Positions 30,370 to 39,266 of a stretch of DNA of 64,000 nucleotides are shown piece by piece (positions within the stretch are counted from its first letter, which is position 1; each line of letters begins with the position of its first letter). The notes under the pieces were generated by a model. That model saw nothing but the letters and a program-made list of their open reading frames with translations. It did no database searches and was not told the origin of the DNA. Both the position numbers and the translations under genes were made by a program. This DNA is from Brachybacterium avium. GTDB lineage: Bacteria; Actinomycetota; Actinomycetes; Actinomycetales; Dermabacteraceae. Location of the stretch: the NCBI RefSeq assembly GCF_002216795.1, contig NZ_CP022316.1, positions 3,191,205 through 3,255,204 on the forward strand. Reading direction: 5' to 3'.

Positions 30370-30425
30370 GGCGGCATCTCCTCCCGCTCGTTCCTCGCAG
30401 TTCGTCGACCGACGCTGGTATTCAC
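30366..30425 (-). CDS. Possible 19-residue coupled mini-ORF (copy 2)
   Basis: GTG at 30425 to a TGA that overlaps the lutB start (GTGA). It would encode the arginine-rich peptide MNTSVGRRTARNEREEMPP. Its start overlaps the stop of mini-ORF copy 1. It has its own GGGAGGAG ribosome site because the repeat includes one. Whether the peptide matters is unknown; it may only pass ribosomes on to lutB. Confidence 0.35.
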   Translation of the reverse strand: MNTSVGRRTARNEREEMPP

Positions 30426-30481
30426 GGCGCCATCTCCTCCCGCTCGTTCCTCGCAGTTCGTCGACCGACGCTGGTATTCAC
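30370..30481 (-). repeat. Two tandem 56-bp repeats between lutA and lutB
   Basis: Two 56-bp copies (about 30370-30425 and 30426-30481), differing at one or two positions, fill the lutA-lutB junction. Each carries a GTGA stop/start junction and a GGGAGGAG ribosome site. The period (60 nt ORF minus a 4-nt overlap) is exactly what keeps the stop-start chain intact. Confidence 0.9.
30422..30481 (-). CDS. Possible 19-residue coupled mini-ORF (copy 1)
   Basis: GTG at 30481 overlaps the lutA stop (GTGA). The frame encodes MNTSVGRRTARNEREEMAP and ends at the TGA that overlaps the start of copy 2. It differs from copy 2 only near the C-terminus. The chain lutA-mini-mini-lutB is therefore linked by three successive 4-nt overlaps. 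Confidence 0.35.
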   Translation of the reverse strand: MNTSVGRRTARNEREEMAP

Positions 30482-31263
30482 GGCGCCCTGCCCAGGATGG
30501 TCTCCGCCGGGATGAAGGGATCCTCCTTGGTCGAGGCGAGGATCTGCGCGAGATGCACGGAGCGCGGCGAGGCACCTGTGCGGCGCAGCTTGCCGCCGAT
30601 GTTCATCAGGCACGAGGCGTCACCCGCGACCACGAACTCAGCACCGCTGCGCACCACGTTCTCGGCCTTGTCCGTCACCATCGCATCGCTGGTGGCGTCA
30701 TTCTTCACCGAGAAGGTGCCGCCGAAGCCGCAGCATGAATCGGACTCGGGCAGGTTCTTCATCTCCAGGCCCTCGACCGCACGCAGCAGCTTCAGCGGTC
30801 GCGCCCCCACCTTGAGGAAGCGCATCGAGTGGCAGGTGGGATGGTAGGTCACCGAGTGCGGGAAGTAGGCGCCGACATCGGTCACCTTCAGCACGTCCAC
30901 CAGCAGCTCCGAGAGCTCATAGGTCTTCGCCGCGACCGCTGCGGCACGCTGTTCGAGCTCGCTGTCGCCCTCATGCCGCGCCACCAGCTGATGCTGATCG
31001 CGCACGCACCCGGTGCAGGAGCCAGAGGGCATCACGATCGCATCGACCGACTCCAGCGCCGGTTCGAAGGTGTCGACGAAGGAGCGCACGATCGGCGCCG
31101 CTTCGGTGTAGTACCCGGAGTTGGTGTGCATTTGGCCGCAGCAGGTCTGCCGCTTGTCGAACACCACCTCGTGGCCGAGCCGTTCCAGCAGGATCACGGT
31201 CGCCCGAGCCACATCCGGGGCGACCACGTCCACCAGGCACGTGGTCATCAAAGAGATGCGCAT
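30478..31263 (-). CDS. lutA: Lactate utilization protein A, CCG-domain Fe-S subunit
   Basis: A 261-residue protein with two CCG motifs, CCGQ (about residue 41) and SCCGFGG (about 195), which bind an iron-sulfur cluster as in GlcF/LutA. It is the presumed first gene of the lactate-oxidation operon. The ATG at 31263 is preceded by AAGGAGGAAGG with a 7-nt spacer, while the frame's longer extension lacks homology. No GntR-type LutR gene lies next to it. Confidence 0.92.
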   Translation of the reverse strand: MRISLMTTCLVDVVAPDVARATVILLERLGHEVVFDKRQTCCGQMHTNSGYYTEAAPIVRSFVDTFEPALESVDAIVMPSGSCTGCVRDQHQLVARHEGDSELEQRAAAVAAKTYELSELLVDVLKVTDVGAYFPHSVTYHPTCHSMRFLKVGARPLKLLRAVEGLEMKNLPESDSCCGFGGTFSVKNDATSDAMVTDKAENVVRSGAEFVVAGDASCLMNIGGKLRRTGASPRSVHLAQILASTKEDPFIPAETILGRAP

Positions 31264-31351
31264 CCGCCGGCCTTCCTCCTTGTCGCGGTCCCGGTCCGAT
31301 CTGATCGTGCCCACCCACCTCTGCCGAGGCCCGGTGGGCCCTGAGAGCCTC

Positions 31352-32841
31352 TCAGGACTGCGTCAGGCCCAGTGCCTCGGCCGTGTGGTCGAGCAGCCGG
31401 TGCGCCTCGTCCGGGTACTCCGACAGGGACCGTCCCCAGCTCGGCACCATCTGGGTCAGCGAGGGCCGCCAGGCATCGATGCGCTGCGGGAACATCTTCT
31501 CCAGCAGACCGAGCATGATGCTGGTCGCGGTCGAGGCTCCCGGAGAGGCTCCGAGCATGCCGCCGATGGAGCCGTCTGCAGCGGTGATCACCTGGGTGCC
31601 GAACTGCAGCACGCCGTGCTTGGCCTTGTCCGGTGCGATGACCTGGACGCGCTGACCGGCGGTGACCTCTTCCCAGTCGGAGGCGCGCGCCGCCGGCATG
31701 TACTCGAGCAGCGCTTCGAAACGCTGGTGATGGGTCGCCGCCAGCTGCGAGCCGAGGTAGACCATGAGGTCGAGGTTCGGCGGGGCCACAGCCATCATCT
31801 GGGTGATGTTCGAGGGCTTCACCGATTCGAGCAGGTCGGTGTAGCGACCGGATTTCAGGAACTTCGGCGACCAGCCGGCGTACGGGCCGAACATGAGCGA
31901 TCGCTTCCCGCCCACATAGCGGGTGTCGAGATGCGGGACGCTCATCGGCGGGGCGCCGACGGCGGCCTTGCCGTACACCTTCGCATCGTGGCGGGCGATG
32001 GTCTCCGGATCGGTGCAGCGCAGCCACTGACCGGAGATCGGGAACCCGCCGAAGCCACGGATCTCGTCGATCCCGGACTTCTGCAGCAGGGGCAGCGCGT
32101 AGCCCCCTGCGCCGACGAAGACGAACGGAGTGCGCACCACGCTCATCGAGCCGTCCTCGGTGGAGCGCACCATCACCCCCCAGTCCGACCCCATGCGTCG
32201 CAGATCCACGACCTCTGACCCGGTGGAGACAGTGGTGCCGGTGCGAGTGGCGAAACCGAGCATCTGACGGGTCAGCGCGCCGAAGTCGACGTCGGTGCCA
32301 TCCATGGAGCGGGTCGCGGCGATGGTCTCCGTGACCGGTCGGCCTTCGGCGACCAGCGGCGCCCATTCAGCCAGCTGCGCATGCTCGGTCGTGAACTCCA
32401 TGCGGTCGAACAGCGGGTTCGAGGTGAGGGCCTGATGCCGGCGGCGCAGGAAGTCGGCGCTCTCCATGCCGTGCACGAAGCTCATATGCGGCACGGTGTG
32501 GATGAACTCGCCCGGGTCACCGATCCGGTCGTTCTCCACCAGATGCGCCCAGAACTGCCGGGAGACCTGGAACTGCTCGTTGATCGTGATCGCCTTGGCA
32601 GGGCTGACGGAGCCGTCCACATCCTGCGGGGTGTAGTTCAGCTCACACAAGGCGCTGTGCCCGGTGCCGGCGTTGTTCCAGCCGTCGCTGGACTCCTGAC
32701 CCACGGTGTCGAGCTTCTCGAGCACTCGGATATCCCACGTCGGCTCGAGCTCGCTGAGGAGGGCCGCAAGGGTCGCACTGGCGATCCCGCCCCGATCATC
32801 ACCGCATCGGCGCGCTCGACATCCACCCTGAGGTCTGCCAT
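31352..32841 (-). pseudogene. mqo: Malate:quinone oxidoreductase, interrupted by a one-base frameshift
   Basis: Mqo oxidises malate to oxaloacetate and reduces quinone in the TCA cycle. The ATG at 32841 opens a frame with the FAD motif start VMIGAG. The other frame continues IASATLAALLSELEPTWDI and runs, colinear with Mqo, to the stop at 31352. One base is missing in the G runs (plus-strand C3 at 32786-32788 or C4 at 32790-32793). With it, a 496-residue Mqo of normal length results. Conserved stretches include the WNNAGTGHSALCELNYT, SFVHG and GGYALPLLQK segments. Most likely the gene is intact in vivo. Confidence 0.92.
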
Positions 32842-32898
32842 GTCTCTCCGTCCCTCGTCCCCGCACTGGCGCAGGTCCCTCGATCGGTCCCGTGAAGC

Positions 32899-33149
32899 CT
32901 AGCCCTCACGGCGGGGTCTGGGCGATTCGGGCCGGCCGGCCCCCGGCGCCGGCTCGTCGTCCGATGCGTCCAGGAGGGTGTCTACGCGGCGGCCCAGCAG
33001 CGTGGAGGCGACCTGGACGACGGCCCCCGGACCGCCAGGATCCCCAGCGGGGGGATCACGGTGCAGAGCACGAGCCAGGGGAGCAGGACGGTGATCAGCA
33101 GGAAGCTGCCACGGGCTGCGTGCGACGACGTCCAGCTCCGGGTTCTCAC
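32899..33149 (-). pseudogene. Small single-span membrane protein, frameshifted
   Basis: From the GTG at 33149 (VRTRSWTSSHAARG) a hydrophobic span (FLLITVLLPWLVLCTVIPPLG) leads to LAVRG. In the given frame the sequence turns into basic nonsense, but adding one G in the G5 run (plus-strand C5 at 33024-33028) yields a natural continuation, AVVQVASTLLGRRVDTLLDA, then an acidic, proline-rich tail ending at 32899: 83 residues in all. It is unknown in function. The start is uncertain because no clear ribosome site is visible. Confidence 0.55.
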
Positions 33150-33281
33150 GACGCCGGCAGCGTGGGAGGGTGGGATCTCGCGGCGGTGGTGCCGCGACGA
33201 CGTCCGTCCTGATCGAGCAGCACCGCGACCCCGATGTTCGTGAGCGGGGATCGACGTCCCCCAGCTGAAGGAGATCGCACG

Positions 33282-34556
33282 ATGGATGAGGCCCACTGGT
33301 TCGACGAGGCCCGCTTCGGCCTGTTCGTGCACTTCGGGATCTACGCCGTCTCGGCGCGCCACGAATGGGTGATGAGCCGGGAGCGGCGTGATCCCGAGGA
33401 TTATGCGCGGTACGCGCAGGAGTTCGACCCCGATCGGTTCGATGCTCGCGACATCGCGCGCGGTGCCCGGGAGGCCGGCATGCGGTACGCCGTGCTGACC
33501 ACGAAGCATCATGACGGGTTTTGCCTGTGGGACAGCGATCTCACCGAGTACACGGCGCCGAAGGTGTGCGGGCGTGACCTGGTGGAGGAATGGGTCCGGG
33601 CGCTGCGTGACGAGGGGCTGCGCGTCGGCCTCTATCATTCACTGATCGACTGGTCCCATCCGGACTTCACGATCGACCAGAACCATCCGCTGCGGGACCG
33701 TCCCGATCGGGCCGAGCTCGACGCCGGTCGCGACATGGCGAGGTATCGCAGCTATCTGCATGGCCAGGTGCGAGAGCTGCTCACCCGGTACGGGCAGATC
33801 GACTATCTCTTCTTCGACTTCACCTACCCGGGGCCGCAGGGGAAGAGTGCAGAGGACTGGGATGCCCGGACGCTGCTGGCCCTGGTGCGGGAGCTGCAGC
33901 CGGGTGCCCTGGTGAACGACCGGCTCGGCATTCCCGGGGACCTGGTCACGCCGGAGCAGTACCAGCCGGCGCGGCCCATGACCGGCCCCGACGGCACTCC
34001 GATCCGGTGGGAGGCCTGCCAGACCCTGAACGGGTCCTGGGGCTATGACCGCGACAACCTCGAGTTCAAGAGCCCCGACCTGCTGGTGCGGATGCTCGTG
34101 GGCTCGGTGTCGACGGGTGGGAACATGCTGCTGAACATCGGGCCCGACGGGCGAGGGGGCCTGCGTCGTGAGGACACCGCAGCCCTTGCAGAGATCGGCG
34201 AATGGATGGAGCTGCACGAGGACTCCGTCCGCGGGGCCGGGCCGGCGCAGGGATTCACCGCCCCTGACGGCACGGTCCTCACCCAGCGCGGTGACCGTCT
34301 GTACGTGCACCTGACCACCTGGCCCATGCAGCACGTCCACCTCGCCGGAGCCGCCGGTCGTGTGCGTTTCGCGCGTCTGCTGCACGACGGCTCGGAGGTC
34401 GTGCACAGGGTCATCGACCCGGAGCAGAAGGCATCACAGATGACGCTCGGCTCCCTGGGCCGCGACGTCGTCACCTTCACCCTCCCCGTGCGCCGGCCGG
34501 ACGTCGCGCTGCCCGTGCTGGAGATCAGACTGGAGCCGGAGGGCGCAACCGGATGA
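33282..34556 (+). CDS. Alpha-L-fucosidase, GH29 family
   Basis: This 424-residue glycosidase would release terminal fucose. The N-terminal (beta/alpha)8 domain shows WFDEARFGLFVHFGIYAV, TTKHHDGFCLWDS and the putative nucleophile segment GQIDYLFFDFTYPG. A C-terminal beta domain begins near residue 320. GAAGGAG lies 8 nt before the ATG at 33282. No signal peptide is seen, so it is probably cytoplasmic and would act on imported oligosaccharides. No fucose-catabolic genes are adjacent. Confidence 0.9.
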   Translation: MDEAHWFDEARFGLFVHFGIYAVSARHEWVMSRERRDPEDYARYAQEFDPDRFDARDIARGAREAGMRYAVLTTKHHDGFCLWDSDLTEYTAPKVCGRDLVEEWVRALRDEGLRVGLYHSLIDWSHPDFTIDQNHPLRDRPDRAELDAGRDMARYRSYLHGQVRELLTRYGQIDYLFFDFTYPGPQGKSAEDWDARTLLALVRELQPGALVNDRLGIPGDLVTPEQYQPARPMTGPDGTPIRWEACQTLNGSWGYDRDNLEFKSPDLLVRMLVGSVSTGGNMLLNIGPDGRGGLRREDTAALAEIGEWMELHEDSVRGAGPAQGFTAPDGTVLTQRGDRLYVHLTTWPMQHVHLAGAAGRVRFARLLHDGSEVVHRVIDPEQKASQMTLGSLGRDVVTFTLPVRRPDVALPVLEIRLEPEGATG

Positions 34557-34628
34557 CGCATCTGGCGCCGCTGCGCGGCGTCGCCGACTCCCTCGTCGAT
34601 CAGTGCTGCGTCCCAGGGATCCCGGCCC

Positions 34629-34871
34629 TCAGACCGTGGGCGGAGGGTCGCGGCGCTCGGAGACGCTGTGCCCCGGTGCGTTCTGCGTGTTCACGACAGT
34701 CTTGCGCGAGCGCAGCATCAGCAGCAGGCCGACGACGAACAGGACGGCTCCCGCCGCCATCAAGATAGTGCCGAGCATGCCGGAGTCCACGCCGGGCAGA
34801 TCGAACTCCAGCGCGAAGCGCGCGATGGCTCCCAGGACGAAGAGGATGATTCCGCCGACGATGGCGCCCAT
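34629..34871 (-). CDS. DUF6458-like small two-span membrane protein
   Basis: An 80-residue protein with two hydrophobic segments (about 2-20 and 31-54), a short polar loop (EFDLPGVDSG) and a basic tail. It resembles the actinobacterial DUF6458 proteins. The ATG at 34871 has AGGAG 6 nt upstream. The frame is open for another 300 nt upstream, but that is a shadow of the clpC leader. It is divergent from clpC, and its function is unknown. Confidence 0.72.
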   Translation of the reverse strand: MGAIVGGIILFVLGAIARFALEFDLPGVDSGMLGTILMAAGAVLFVVGLLLMLRSRKTVVNTQNAPGHSVSERRDPPPTV

Positions 34872-35023
34872 GTGGTGCTCCTTGAGGAAGGGGGTGTGAC
34901 GCGGGCCATGATACGGCTCGCGCCGCCTCGCTCTGCGGGATCCGACCGACGGGTCAGGATGCATGTCGGGAACCGGGGCCCCGCGACCGGACGGGTGCTC
35001 ATGCCCACGGCGAACAGCCGTCA

Positions 35024-35037
35024 CGCCTGCGGCGAAC
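35024..35037 (+). promoter_or_regulatory. Putative ClgR-type operator upstream of clpC
   Basis: CGCCTGCGGCGAAC has the CGC-N5-GCG spacing and the trailing AAC of the ClgR motif described for actinobacterial clp genes (one mismatch by my memory of the consensus). It lies 67-80 nt before the clpC ATG, a position suited to activation. Confidence 0.45.
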
Positions 35038-35103
35038 AGGCTCTGCTTCAACCGGAGCGGCGCGTACGCTCGAGCCATCACCACCACCGGACGGGGGAGG
35101 ACC

Positions 35104-37686
35104 ATGTTCGAACGCTTCACCGATCGCGCCCGCCGCGTCGTCGTCCTGGCACAGGACGAGGCACGGCTGCTGAACCACAACTACATCGGCACCGAGCACA
35201 TCCTGCTCGGTCTGATCCATGAGAACGAGGGAGTCGGCGCGAAGGCGCTCGAAGCCCTCGGCGTGACCCTTGACGCCGTGCGCGAGCAGGTGCGCGACAT
35301 CATCGGCGAGGGGAACCAGACCCCCTCCGGTCACATCCCCTTCACCCCGCGAGCCAAGAAGGTGCTCGAGCTGAGCCTCCGCGAGGCGCTGCAGCTGGGC
35401 CACAACTACATCGGCACCGAGCACATCCTGCTGGGCCTGCTGCGCGAGGGTGAGGGCACCGCCGTCAAGGTGCTCTCGCGCCTGAAGGCGGAGCCGTCGG
35501 CCGTGCGCCAGGAGGTCATCGAGCGCCTCTCCGGCTACCAGGGCAAGGAGCCCGCCAACGCGGGCGGCCCCTCTGAGGGACAGCCCGCCGGGTCGCTGGT
35601 GCTCGACCAGTTCGGTCGCAATCTCACCCAGGCCGCCCGCGAGGGCAAGCTCGACCCGGTCATCGGCCGGGCCGACGAGGCCGAGCGGGTGATGCAGGTG
35701 CTCTCACGCCGCACCAAGAACAACCCGGTGCTGATCGGCGAGCCCGGGGTCGGCAAGACCGCGGTCGTCGAGGGCCTGGCACAGGCCATCACCGCCGGTG
35801 ACGTCCCCGAGACGCTCAAGGACAAGCAGCTGTACACGCTGGACCTCGGATCCCTGGTCGCGGGCTCCCGCTACCGCGGTGACTTCGAGGAGCGCCTGAA
35901 GAAGGTGCTCAAGGAGATCCGCACCCGGGGCGACATCATCCTGTTCATCGACGAGATCCACACCCTCGTCGGTGCCGGTGCGGCCGAGGGCGCGATCGAT
36001 GCCGCCAGCATCCTCAAGCCGATGCTGGCCCGCGGCGAGCTGCAGACCATCGGTGCGACCACTCTCGAGGAGTACCGCAAGCACATCGAGAAGGACGCAG
36101 CGCTCGAGCGCCGCTTCCAGCCGATCCAGGTCGACCAGCCCTCGGTGGCCCACACCGTGGAGATCCTCAAGGGGCTGCGGGACCGCTACGAGGCCCATCA
36201 CAAGGTGACGATCACCGATGCGGCGCTGGTGGCCGCGGCGAACCTCGCAGACCGTTACGTCAACGACCGCTTCCTGCCGGACAAGGCGATCGACCTGATC
36301 GATGAGGCGGGTGCCCGCCTGCGCATCCGCCGTCTCACCGCACCGCCGGAGCTCAAGGAGTTCGACGCCCGCATCGAGGCCACGCGGAAGCAGAAGGAGG
36401 AGGCGATCGACGGGCAGGACTTCGAGCTCGCAGCCTCGCTGCGCGATGAGGAGCAGAAGCTCAAGGTCGAACGGGACGAGAAGGAGAAGGCCTGGCGGCA
36501 CGGCGAGTCCGATGCCGTGACCACGGTCAGCGAAGAGGTCATCGCCGAGGTGCTGGCCGCTTCCACCGGCATCCCGATCGTGAAGCTCACCGAGGAGGAG
36601 TCCTCGCGGCTGCTCAACATGGAGGACGAGCTGCACAAGCGGGTCATCGGGCAGGACGAGGCCATCAAGGCCATCTCCCGCGCGATCCGTCGCACGCGCG
36701 CCGGCCTCAAGGATCCCAAGCGCCCGGGCGGCTCGTTCATCTTCGCCGGCCCCACCGGCGTCGGCAAGACCGAGCTCGCCAAGGCGCTCGCCGAGTTCCT
36801 GTTCGGTGACGAGGAAGCCCTGATCCAGCTCGACATGTCCGAGTTCGGGGAGAAGCACACGGCCTCGCGCCTGTTCGGCTCGCCCCCCGGATACGTCGGC
36901 TATGACGAGGGCGGCCAGCTCACCGAGAAGGTGCGGCGGAAGCCGTTCTCCGTGGTGCTGTTCGACGAGGTGGAGAAGGCCCATGTGGACATCTTCAACT
37001 CGCTGCTGCAGATCCTCGAGGACGGTCGCCTCACCGACTCGCAGGGCCGGGTGGTCGACTTCAAGAACACCATCATCATCATGACCACCAACCTCGGCAC
37101 CCGGGACATCGCCAAGGGCGTCTCCCTGGGCTTCACCGCAGGCGGAGACCTCTCCACCGACTACGCGCGGATGAAGTCGAAGGTGCATGAGGAGCTCAAG
37201 CAGCACTTCAAGCCCGAGTTCCTGAACCGTGTCGACGACGTGGTGGTCTTCCCGCAGCTGTCCATGCAGGAGATCGTCCAGATCGTGGATCTGGAGATCG
37301 CCAAGCTCGAGACCCGGCTGCGGGACCGGGACATGTCCCTCACCCTCTCGTCGAAGGCGAAGGATCTGCTGGCCGAGACCGGGTACGACCCGGTGCTCGG
37401 TGCTCGTCCGCTGCGCCGCACCATCCAGCGCGACATCGAGGACACGCTCTCCGAGCGGATCCTGTTCGGGCAGATCCAGGTCGGCGACGAGATCGTCGTC
37501 GACGCGGAGGGGGAGGGCCTGCTCGGGGAGCTGACCTTCGCCCGCCGGGCCGAGGGCGGCGAGCTGACGCCGATCTCCGAGGAGATCGACATCGATTCGA
37601 TGACCCAGGCGCGTGCCGAGGACCTCACCCACGCCGACGGGACGAGCTCCCCGGACGCGGACAGCGCGGAGGCCAGCACCTCCTGA
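35104..37686 (+). CDS. clpC: ATP-dependent Clp protease ATP-binding subunit ClpC
   Basis: ClpC unfolds substrates and feeds them to ClpP. The 860-residue protein has two N-terminal Clp-N repeats (residues 1-150), the D1 AAA domain with Walker A GEPGVGKT, a middle UVR-type coiled segment (about 420-455, rich in EEQKLK), and the D2 AAA domain with [10 protein letters not shown] and [11 protein letters not shown]-like Walker B. A C-terminal D2-small domain and an acidic tail follow. The ATG at 35104 is preceded by GGGGAGG; the frame extends upstream but is not ClpC sequence. Confidence 0.96.
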   Translation: MFERFTDRARRVVVLAQDEARLLNHNYIGTEHILLGLIHENEGVGAKALEALGVTLDAVREQVRDIIGEGNQTPSGHIPFTPRAKKVLELSLREALQLGHNYIGTEHILLGLLREGEGTAVKVLSRLKAEPSAVRQEVIERLSGYQGKEPANAGGPSEGQPAGSLVLDQFGRNLTQAAREGKLDPVIGRADEAERVMQVLSRRTKNNPVLIGEPGVGKTAVVEGLAQAITAGDVPETLKDKQLYTLDLGSLVAGSRYRGDFEERLKKVLKEIRTRGDIILFIDEIHTLVGAGAAEGAIDAASILKPMLARGELQTIGATTLEEYRKHIEKDAALERRFQPIQVDQPSVAHTVEILKGLRDRYEAHHKVTITDAALVAAANLADRYVNDRFLPDKAIDLIDEAGARLRIRRLTAPPELKEFDARIEATRKQKEEAIDGQDFELAASLRDEEQKLKVERDEKEKAWRHGESDAVTTVSEEVIAEVLAASTGIPIVKLTEEESSRLLNMEDELHKRVIGQDEAIKAISRAIRRTRAGLKDPKRPGGSFIFAGPTGVGKTELAKALAEFLFGDEEALIQLDMSEFGEKHTASRLFGSPPGYVGYDEGGQLTEKVRRKPFSVVLFDEVEKAHVDIFNSLLQILEDGRLTDSQGRVVDFKNTIIIMTTNLGTRDIAKGVSLGFTAGGDLSTDYARMKSKVHEELKQHFKPEFLNRVDDVVVFPQLSMQEIVQIVDLEIAKLETRLRDRDMSLTLSSKAKDLLAETGYDPVLGARPLRRTIQRDIEDTLSERILFGQIQVGDEIVVDAEGEGLLGELTFARRAEGGELTPISEEIDIDSMTQARAEDLTHADGTSSPDADSAEASTS

Positions 37687-37812
37687 CCGGTCGGGCCGGT
37701 CCCGCCCGCGCGGGGCCGGCCCCACCACCCGCCTCGGCACGACTGCCGGGGCGCGAGCACTACCGGGCCTGATCCGCTCTCAGGCCCGGGCACTCGCTTC
37801 GACGAGCCCGGG

Positions 37813-37840
37813 AGGCCCGGGGCGTATGCGCCGGGGCCTT
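37813..37840. terminator. Imperfect GC-rich hairpin between clpC and the DedA gene
   Basis: AGGCCCGGGG... pairs imperfectly with ...CCGGGGCCTT around a CGTATGCG centre. It lies about 130 nt past the clpC stop and just before the DedA ribosome site, so it may end clpC transcription or act in the DedA leader. The stem contains mismatches. Confidence 0.35.
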
Positions 37841-37855
37841 CGATGGAGAGGACGC

Positions 37856-38692
37856 ATGGGCGACACCATCGACTGGCTGCTGTCACTGACGGCGCAGATG
37901 GAGGATTGGATCCTCGGCATCGCCGATGCCTGGTGGGTCCATCCCATGGTGTACCTGTTCGCCGCGTTCGACGGCTTCTTCCCCTCAGTGCCGAGCGAGT
38001 CGACGATCGTGACCCTCTCCTCCCTGTGGTCCAGCTCGGGTCGCCCCTCGATCATCTTCCTCGGCCTGGCGGCGTGGTTGGGTGCCTGGACCGGCGACAA
38101 CCTGGGGTATCTGATCGGCAGCAAGGTCGGCTGGGAACGCTTCCGGTTCCTGCGCGAAGGTCGTGGCCGCGGCGCTGTCGAGGCGGCGGATCGAGGACTG
38201 CAGAAGCGGGCCCTGGTCTTCCTGATGACCGCCCGCTACATCCCCTTCGGTCGCACCGCGGTGAACCTGGTCGCCGGCGCCGTGCACTATCCCCACCGCC
38301 ATTTCTGGCCCCGTTCGCTGCTGTCCACCTTCGTGTGGGCCGTCTACTCGTGCGCGATCGGGGCGATCGCAGGCGCCTGGTTCGAGGACCACAACCTGCT
38401 GGCCATCACGGTCGCGCTGTTCGCCGCTCTGGTGATGGCTCTGGTCATCGAACGGCTGATCACCACGCTGCACCGCGCCCTGGACCGCCGGGCCGAGCGG
38501 CGCGAGGCCGCGGCGGATCTCGCGGCGAAAGATGCTGCCGCTGAAGCCCAGCTGCGGGAGACGACCTCGCCGGACGGCGCCACCGAGGCCGCCGCTCCGA
38601 ACGGCGAGGGACCCGACCAGGGGCCGCAGACCGTCGGCTCCAGCGCCGAGTCACCGCTGAGCCCGTCACGTGGAGAGGACAGCTCGCCATGA
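37856..38692 (+). CDS. DedA-family (SNARE-associated) membrane protein
   Basis: The 278-residue protein has four to five hydrophobic segments. The DedA signatures are PSESTIVTLSSL, the G-rich GDNLGYLIGSKVG, and RYIPFGRTAVNLVAGAVHYPHRHF, with the conserved arginine and proline of the family. A long alanine/acidic cytoplasmic tail (about 200-278) is not typical of the family. DedA proteins take part in lipid-carrier recycling and membrane homeostasis. GGAGAGG lies 4 nt before the ATG. Its stop overlaps the acetyltransferase start by 4 nt. Confidence 0.88.
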   Translation: MGDTIDWLLSLTAQMEDWILGIADAWWVHPMVYLFAAFDGFFPSVPSESTIVTLSSLWSSSGRPSIIFLGLAAWLGAWTGDNLGYLIGSKVGWERFRFLREGRGRGAVEAADRGLQKRALVFLMTARYIPFGRTAVNLVAGAVHYPHRHFWPRSLLSTFVWAVYSCAIGAIAGAWFEDHNLLAITVALFAALVMALVIERLITTLHRALDRRAERREAAADLAAKDAAAEAQLRETTSPDGATEAAAPNGEGPDQGPQTVGSSAESPLSPSRGEDSSP

Positions 38693-39198
38693 GCACCACC
38701 ATCCGTCCCGCGCTGCCCGCCGATGTGCGCGGCATCAACCGTCTCGTCGAGCCGATGACCCACACCGGGGTGCTGCTGGGCAAGGACCTGGTGTCCTATT
38801 ACGAGGCGGTCCAGGAGTTCCTGGTGGCGATCGATGAGGCCGGGGAGGTGGTCGGCTGCGGCGCGCTCCACGTGATGTGGGAGGACCTCGCAGAGGTTCG
38901 CACCCTCGCGGTGCACGAGGACCATCTCCGCACGGGCCTGGGCCACCGGCTGCTCGACTCCCTGCTCGAGCGGGCGCTCCAGCTCGGCCTGCAGCGTGTG
39001 TTCTGCCTGACCTTCGAGGTGGACTTCTTCGTCCGCCACGGCTTCGAGGTGATGAGCGAGGCCGTGGAGCCCGACCTCTACAACCAGCTGCTGCGCTCCC
39101 CGGACGAGGGGATCGCCGAGTTCCTCGATCTCGCGCGGGTCAAGCCCAACACCCTCGGCAACACCCGCATGATCAAGGCACTGCTCCCACCACGCTGA
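38689..39198 (+). CDS. argA: Amino-acid N-acetyltransferase, short (ArgA-type) GNAT
   Basis: A 169-residue GNAT protein with IRPALPADVRGI at the start, the acetyl-CoA-binding turn around EDHLRTGLGHRLLDSL, and FEVDFFVRHGFEVM near the C-terminus. These match the stand-alone N-acetylglutamate synthases of actinobacteria, which perform the first arginine-synthesis step. No other arg genes are adjacent, so the assignment rests on sequence only. Its ATG overlaps the DedA stop. Confidence 0.8.
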   Translation: MSTTIRPALPADVRGINRLVEPMTHTGVLLGKDLVSYYEAVQEFLVAIDEAGEVVGCGALHVMWEDLAEVRTLAVHEDHLRTGLGHRLLDSLLERALQLGLQRVFCLTFEVDFFVRHGFEVMSEAVEPDLYNQLLRSPDEGIAEFLDLARVKPNTLGNTRMIKALLPPR

Positions 39199-39266
39199 AC
39201 GGGCTCGACGCCAGGGGGGTCCACGCGGACGAGGGCCTCGTGCGGCCCCGCGCTCCGTGCAACCGT

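Noticed and set aside
32892-33212. Plus-strand frame of 106 codons between mqo and the fucosidase gene
   Set aside because: Antisense to the frameshift-corrected small membrane protein, which has better coding character.
35704-37740. A 678-codon minus-strand frame antisense to clpC
   Set aside because: Shadow of a well-supported gene; no motifs of its own.
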